Source: Pycnopodia helianthoides (lineage: Eukaryota; Echinodermata; Asteroidea; Forcipulatida; Asteriidae). Taken from it: 64,000 nucleotides of DNA. Below, piece after piece: positions 58,220 through 64,000 of this stretch. The notes below the pieces were generated by a model, which was given only the letters and a program-made list of their open reading frames with translations, was not told the origin of the DNA and made no database searches. Position 1 is the stretch's first letter. Every line of letters starts with the position of its first letter. Where the stretch lies: positions 16,443,738 through 16,507,737 of the forward strand of contig CM063251.1 in assembly GCA_032158295.1 (NCBI GenBank), written 5' to 3'. A program made the position numbers and the translations under genes.

Positions 58220-60845
58220 TTGTATCTCTTCAAGTTAATTCCGTAGTCACTCGCTCACTCAAACAACGACAGCGTTGGTCCATGGCGCTGACCTAGTTAA
58301 AAAAATGTGTATACGGTAATGTTACCACACTATTAGTGCGAAACTGTCTTCTCAGCAATTATACGCTGTATTCAGCTGAAACTTTCACAGGTGATTTTTA
58401 TTGTATAATGTTGCCTATAAATAAGCATTACGTTGACAAAAACCAAATGATGACCCTACCTTAAAACCTCACCACACACACTGGGCACCTCATATGCCAC
58501 GATATCCTAAGCTGGACAATGTCACACGGATCCTAGAGGGGTGTCAATATCTGTACACCGTGTGGTAATGCACTTGTTGGTGTTTATGTACATTTGTACA
58601 TTGGCCCTCGGTCGCACCATTGTCTCAAATTCAACGATCAATGTAAAAAACACACACACACACACAATAATTATATACGAATACACTTTAGGCAAATAAT
58701 GAACTTTGCCCCTGGTTACTACGAAGCTTACACATACGACGACTACTGACGCGCACTACACCGTACACGAACAAATTCTGTAAATTGTCAACGATTTGAA
58801 GGTCATTGCTTTTATGGATTCTCCGACAAAATTTGTCAAAAATGTCGTACCTCTGGGATTGTTGAGTTTCATCCTGGAGTATTTGAGGTACGCCAACGTT
58901 AACAAAATTGGCCCTATTTTGCTAAAAGCCTAGGGTAATTTTTCCCAGGTGGAGTCTGGTCAGTAGTTTACTCGTTCATGGATGTTTTTATTTTGGATGA
59001 GACTAAAAGCTGAAACATATCAACGGCCAAGGAACTTTTACATATATTTGTGTATATATATTTTGTTAGATATTTATTATTTAGCGTTGTCTGCTTTAGA
59101 GAAGCTAAATCAGTTCGGTGCGCCCCTGCGCTCATTTGGAAAATAATGGCAGTGAAGATTATAACGAGAAGTCCCCTCGATCCACTGAGCGAAAGTAGTA
59201 GTCCTGGCCGATTTCCTACCTCCCGCCCAGGTAGTAGTTAATAAGCAGGACAGTCTTTTCGGACCCAAGTAGTCTCCCGAATGCAGTAGTTAATAGGTAG
59301 ACAGTTCTACACAGCAAAGTAGATTTCATACATGGTGTTGCCGCTAACATACATTGATACCTCACCTTGCAATGCCTCAAAACCCACATATTGAAATAAT
59401 GTCACGAGAGGGCGCTGTGTAATTGATGACGTCGTCATTTAAAAAGGGCAACTGGTTTAATGGTAATTTCACACACAGAAACCATGTTCTAATTCCCTTC
59501 ATGCTGGCTAAACAGAGCTGAAATTATGGTTGTTGGATAAACATTCACATCAACTTCCAGTTTTGACCTGAAGATAAGGTCAAATTTGGGTTTTGTCTGT
59601 TTTGTGTGTATATTATTAACATAATCCATTATTGTAAAGTTCAGGAGTTGTGAATTTTTTTAGACATTAAACTTTAAATTAATGTATGGCGACACTTGAA
59701 CGCGTCACCGTGACGTCAATGTTCAGGTTCCGTCTTGATAGTGAAGTTTATTTCCTTGATGAGTTGCAGAATTTTCGAAGTTCAATTCTGTTTGAATTTG
59801 TAGTTTAAGGTGGAGAGAGGAGTTTGACGGAATACCACAGTGACCGTGTATGACAATGGTCTTTCAGTACACCGTAAAACGTCACTTTCTTTTCACCATA
59901 ATTTCCTTAAGCAATAGTTGATTTTATTCAAATTTCACAATAAAGCTTTAGTTGATATAATCTATTAGATTTGGTTCAAGAAATGTTGTAATTGAAAAGT
60001 AGTAAAATTTCAAACTCGTCGTCGTAGGGAACTGCACATTGGATAACGTCATTACTTATATTTATGAAAAGATCAGAACAGAATGTCATTTCATTCACAA
60101 AACTCATTTCCAAATTCAATTTCATAGTGACTGCAAAACTGAAATTATGATTTTAAAGGATTTTTTTAAACAGAGGCTTTCTCATTGGCCAGTCCTGTGA
60201 GCCGCGCTTACATAGATGTGCGTTTTCTGTTTCATCACCGTTTTACCTTTCAGATGGTGGTGTGATGACATCAATGCATAAGGTCCATTGTATATATTTT
60301 AAAAAACTGTGTCTTAAATAGAATCTGATATGATTGTTTAGTTAATTAAGAATTAAAATCCACACAAAGTTGAAAGCAAACAATTTTGACGAGTGTGTTT
60401 CGAAAAATTATACAGAATTAAAAAAGTATAAAAATAAATAAACAATAGGCCTATAAGATCAAATTTCATACAAATTAAAAACTAGGTGCGGTATGAAAAA
60501 GAAATTAATTAACAAAAATCTAATGAAACGCGACATGACATCTACATCTTCTTTACTCACTTCAAGAAGGCGTCCTTTAGGAGTACAAATCAATCATTGA
60601 AGCGATTAAATGTATGAGCGATTAGACAAAGTCATAATTTATAAAGTTTGGACATTTCTTGGTTATATATAAATATATTTTCTTCTGAACTCACAAAATT
60701 AGATCGTCGCTGCGCCCTTTTGCGGTAAGGCAGTACTAATGCAAGCCAACATAGTCAAAGATGACTTTTTTTAGAACTCTCCAAGTCGACTATCAAATAA
60801 CAAAGAAACCCCCAAATCATACACGAAAAGAATAATACTTCATTC
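58220..60845. other. intergenic region between transporter copy 2 and the protease
   Basis: The first 1.5 kb is duplication unit 2, with a short (AC)n at about 58650. The rest is AT-rich, with no gene recognised. Confidence 0.5.
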
Positions 60846-60849
60846 CTAA

Positions 60850-63667
60850 TCACAACCTGAGGAGCTTGTTAACCGATCCAGGCCCACCGTTCACAACCTT
60901 CTTCACTAGGGCCCTCTCTGTGATGGTATCGGCAATCTCCGATGGGGATAGATTGGGATTCCTTCCTAGTTCTAATGCTACAGCACCTGTAAAAAAAAGT
61001 CAAAACAGTACACAATAGTTAAGAGACTCGGATCTCACAAACCTACGAGCTAGGTCTAGCACCTCTGTTACATTTACAAATTGCTATACAAATCACCTCA
61101 TAATAAAATAAGATCAGACCCATACATTGTCTCAAGTGTACTTTTCTCTTTGTTACACTTCACAATGTTTCTTATAAAAGATTTCTTAATTAACATTTTC
61201 CAGATTACCCCCATGCCTAATATGGCATTGGATATGCTACAAACATGGTTGTTTCAGACGATACATTGGTTTCAAATGAAGTGGTGAGCAGGGACTGACC
61301 AATAGGAAATTTTGTCGCGTTAAGATAATGATTAGTGTACTTACCAGAGACATGTGGGCACGCCATAGATGTGCCACTCTTGGAGCTTACGGCAGTGTTG
61401 GATTCTATACTGGCGCTTATAATGGAGCTCCCTGGAGCGAAGATGTCCACACAAGAGCCATAGTTGGAGAAATAGGATCTTGCATCGGTGTCCGTTGTGG
61501 AACCTACTGTGATGGCCTAATTTAGAGCAAGTTAACACACGAAGAGAGAGTGAGAGAGTAACACGTCACAGTGACATTTATATTGCCTAAACAAACGTGC
61601 AACACAACAATGTATAATTTGTAGTTAAACATATTTAGGCACTAATTGCTAACTAAAAAGATAGTAAAACATGTTGTTTTTCAAAAGAAGTCATTCTCAA
61701 AGGCTAACAATGACAAAACAACACACATATACACATGTGCTAGCGTATTCTATTTTTCGAAATTATCTGACAAACAAAGATTAATAAACTTATAATTTTC
61801 AAATAACAGAACTGAACAAACATGCTGTTATTCAATTAGCTTATGACGGTCAATATACGTTGTTTGTAATGCCAGTGCAAAAACTGCATTCCTCTTTAAA
61901 GGCACAGTACACGTTTGGTAATTGGAGCCTACTGATTGTGTTAATTCTATATAAATGTAGGTACATATACAACAAAACTAACCTGTGAAAATTTCACTTC
62001 AAAAGGTGGTCGCATTTTTTAGATGTCGCCAAAAAACCGGAGCGAATTATTTCCACGCAGAAAGAATATCCCCCATAGAATACACAGTCTGAGAAGCGTT
62101 TCTGACAGCAACGCTTTTTAAATCCAATTTTTGGGTTTAAAAGGTGATATGTTTTTCATAACCGATAGCACTTCGAAGTAAAACATTTCTCAAAATTCAT
62201 TATACTATCCAAAGCTGCTGTCCTTCTTACCATGTAAGTTTTTATTGCCAATAATTTTCAGAGTCATTACCAAACGTGTACTGTGCCCTTTATATAAAAG
62301 TGTTGGAGAGTTGTTTAGTTTGTATATAGGAATGTTCAGGTCACTATCATTGGAACCACTTTTATATATATTTTTATAAGAAAATAAATACCGGGGTTAC
62401 CTTAGGTGCAGATGCTGGTGAATTCCAGCACGACGGATAATTGTTATTGCCAGCAGAAACAACTGCGGTAATCCGAGAATTGTAAAGCTTGGATATAGCA
62501 TTATTGACAGACACCGAAGCACCGCCTCCTAGTGACATGGACACAACCGACGGGCCTGTTGCGTTTCCAATCACCCAGTTGATACCTTAAATCATAAATA
62601 AATTAATAAATAAATAAATATGAAAAAAAGAAGAAAACAAAAAAAACCATAACTTTAACAAATAAATAAAAAGAAGAAAATAAAAAATACAATTACGTTT
62701 TGTCGTAAAACTAGTTCGGGATTTAGGGTTTATGTTTGTTTGTTATTTATTTATTTATTAACTATTATTATTACCGGTTATTATTGTTACTAATCTCTTT
62801 CTGTGGCGGTGATGGATTATGAAATTAGTTGAGTATCTTGATCAATGAGTTTCCGGGTTACACTCTAAAAACTCCAGGATCAGAATTTGACCCGGGTTTC
62901 GGTTCCCAGTCGGGCACTCAGCCACGTTTGGGTCAGGCTGACCTAGAAATTGGTGGGAAAAGATGGAATTTGTCAGTTTAACTAGAGTTTAGAACCATTG
63001 TGACAAAGATTCCGGGTCATACCGACCTAAAAATGGGTCAAGCCGATGGGACCCGGCATATTGGTCAGGCCCCATGGAAACCAGTATATGAGTCAGGCCC
63101 CGAGGGAACCGGTATCTGGCCAGGTCTGGCCCCATGGGAGCCGGAAATTGGGTCAGGCCCAATGGGACCTGGGATCTTGGTCAGGTCCCATGGGAACCAG
63201 TATCATGGGCAGGCCCCATTGGACCCGATATAATATGGGTCAGGCCCCATGGGACCCGGGATCTGGGTGAGTTCTAACTTGGGGTTTTCAGAGTCACTTC
63301 GACCGGAATTCGAACCCATAATTTCACTCGGCCATCGGGACTTCTACACGATGCTCTACACGTCACGCTCAGAGAAATTTACGATAAACTTCGTGTCCGA
63401 TTTCTCCCCTACCTTCAATTATTCCAGACCAGGTTCCACTTCCTCTACAGTTGAGAACTCGAACGCCCCATAGGGTGACTTTCTTCGCCACACCGTACGT
63501 CTTGCCTCCAATGGTGCCCGCGCAATGCGTCCCGTGTCCCCTACAGTCACGCCCTTCCATGCCGTCATCAAACACGTCATAGCCGTAATGGGCACGCCCC
63601 TCAAAGTCTTCATGGGTGTAGTGGATTCCAGTGTCGAGTACGTAAACGTTGACGCCGGCACCATCAC
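60850..63667 (-). CDS. subtilisin-family (S8, proteinase K-like) serine protease, C-terminal exons
   Basis: Exons 63413-63667, 62401-62585, 61345-61516 and 60850-60986; joins are phase 1, 0, 1 with GT-AG boundaries. The first exon holds the catalytic Asp (VYVLDTGIHYTHEDF) and His (RGHGTHCAGT). The second holds VVSMSLGGGA and the oxyanion-hole Asn region (VVSAGNNNYPSC). The third holds the catalytic Ser (SGTSMACPHVSG). The last encodes the terminal helix region and stop (ends N-K-L-L-R-L). The order and spacing are those of proteinase K-type subtilases. The signal peptide and inhibitory I9 propeptide must lie upstream, beyond the right edge of the window (the 63667 acceptor is phase 1). Probable role: secreted endopeptidase. 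Introns carry a MITE and a minisatellite. Confidence 0.92.
61896..62291. mobile_element. MITE, TTAAAGGCACAGTACACGTTTGGTAA family
   Basis: Long inverted ends (AAAGGCACAGTACACGTTTG and CAAACGTGTACTGTGCCCTT). It sits in the intron between the second and third protease exons shown here. It is the best-preserved copy of the family in the window. Confidence 0.85.
62861..63294. mobile_element. GGGTCA element expanded by an internal minisatellite
   Basis: Ends CACTCTAAAAACTCC and GGGGTTTTCAGAGT match the TIR of the elements at 8002 and 16028. Inside, about seven units of roughly 28-30 bp (GGTCAGGCCCCATGGGACC) lie at 63060-63270. Long frames on the plus strand arise from this repeat. It lies in a protease intron. 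Confidence 0.7.
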
Positions 63668-64000
63668 CTATGAATACGTGATTTTTTTTAATCTTTCGAC
63701 ACATAGAAAGGGGCCTTTTATGTAGGGATGATATATCATTTGTTTTTTAAGAGCAAACTTCAATCTCTACTTTTCAATAAGCCATCCCACAAAAGTTAAC
63801 TGTCAAAATGTCGACAAATTATAAGCTAATCGCATTTAGTAAGAAAACAAATATCGAAACAGGCTTAAAATGTTGTCTATTTAGATGCTTATTTTCATGT
63901 TATGAGTTTTGTAATGGGTGTGTTTTTTACTATGATCGTATTAGTATTATTATAATATTTGTTTTAATTTTTAATTGACAATCATGTACTTTACGCTACC

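Larger units (their letters stand above)
52525..59725. repeat. transporter tandem duplication, unit 2
   Basis: Second unit, head to tail with unit 1. Its left edge is a truncated MITE (to 52761). Unit-specific insertions: 53284-54423 in the last exon and about 57037-57538 in intron 1. Confidence 0.93.

Noticed and set aside
63000..63270. 77- and 74-codon frames rich in Gly, Pro and Gln
   Set aside because: They translate the GGTCAGGCCCCATGGGACC-type minisatellite in an intron.

Overview
The window looks like a piece of an invertebrate deuterostome nuclear genome, most likely an echinoderm such as a starfish. This is an inference from intron-containing animal genes, a small-secreted-peptide cluster, AT-rich intergenic DNA and many short foldback and TIR elements; no species marker is present. 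Most of the sequence is non-coding. All genes recognised here lie on the minus strand.

Region 1 (about 1-26.4 kb) holds the main result: three genes of the insulin/relaxin superfamily that long-ORF searches miss because every exon is under 130 bp. Two (3780-7476 and 10884-14898) lie in a tandem duplication of about 6-6.6 kb. The third (21596-24427) is a diverged paralogue. Each has a TATA box, a signal-peptide exon, a short propeptide exon, a B-chain exon (C-G-x-x-L and C-x11-C) and an A-chain exon (K-R, then C-C-x3-C-x8-C, then stop). Splice phases agree through each model. All three B chains carry an extra cysteine (C-x-C), giving seven cysteines in the mature hormone instead of six. The cluster is flanked by two satellite-like arrays: a 79-bp repeat with a three-unit higher-order pattern (about 1.8-2.6 kb) and eleven 135-bp units that each contain a degenerate tRNA-Gln-like sequence (24.9-26.4 kb).

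Region 2 (26.4-45.6 kb) is mostly non-coding, with several MITE-like families, foldbacks and microsatellites. It contains one large intronless gene, a BTB-BACK-Kelch protein (32598-34940).

Region 3 (45.7-59.7 kb) is a head-to-tail duplication of a four-exon monocarboxylate-transporter-like (MFS, SLC16-type) gene. Each copy has a different one-base frameshift in the large exon, and the second copy also has a 1.14-kb TIR element in its last exon. The duplication junction falls inside a MITE.

Region 4 (60.8-63.7 kb) carries the last four exons of a secreted subtilisin-family (S8, proteinase K-like) protease with a complete Asp-His-Ser triad. Its 5' exons lie beyond the window.

The insulin-like genes would encode secreted hormones processed by dibasic cleavage. 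The transporter pair, the Kelch protein (probable cullin-3 adaptor) and the protease have no evident functional link to them.
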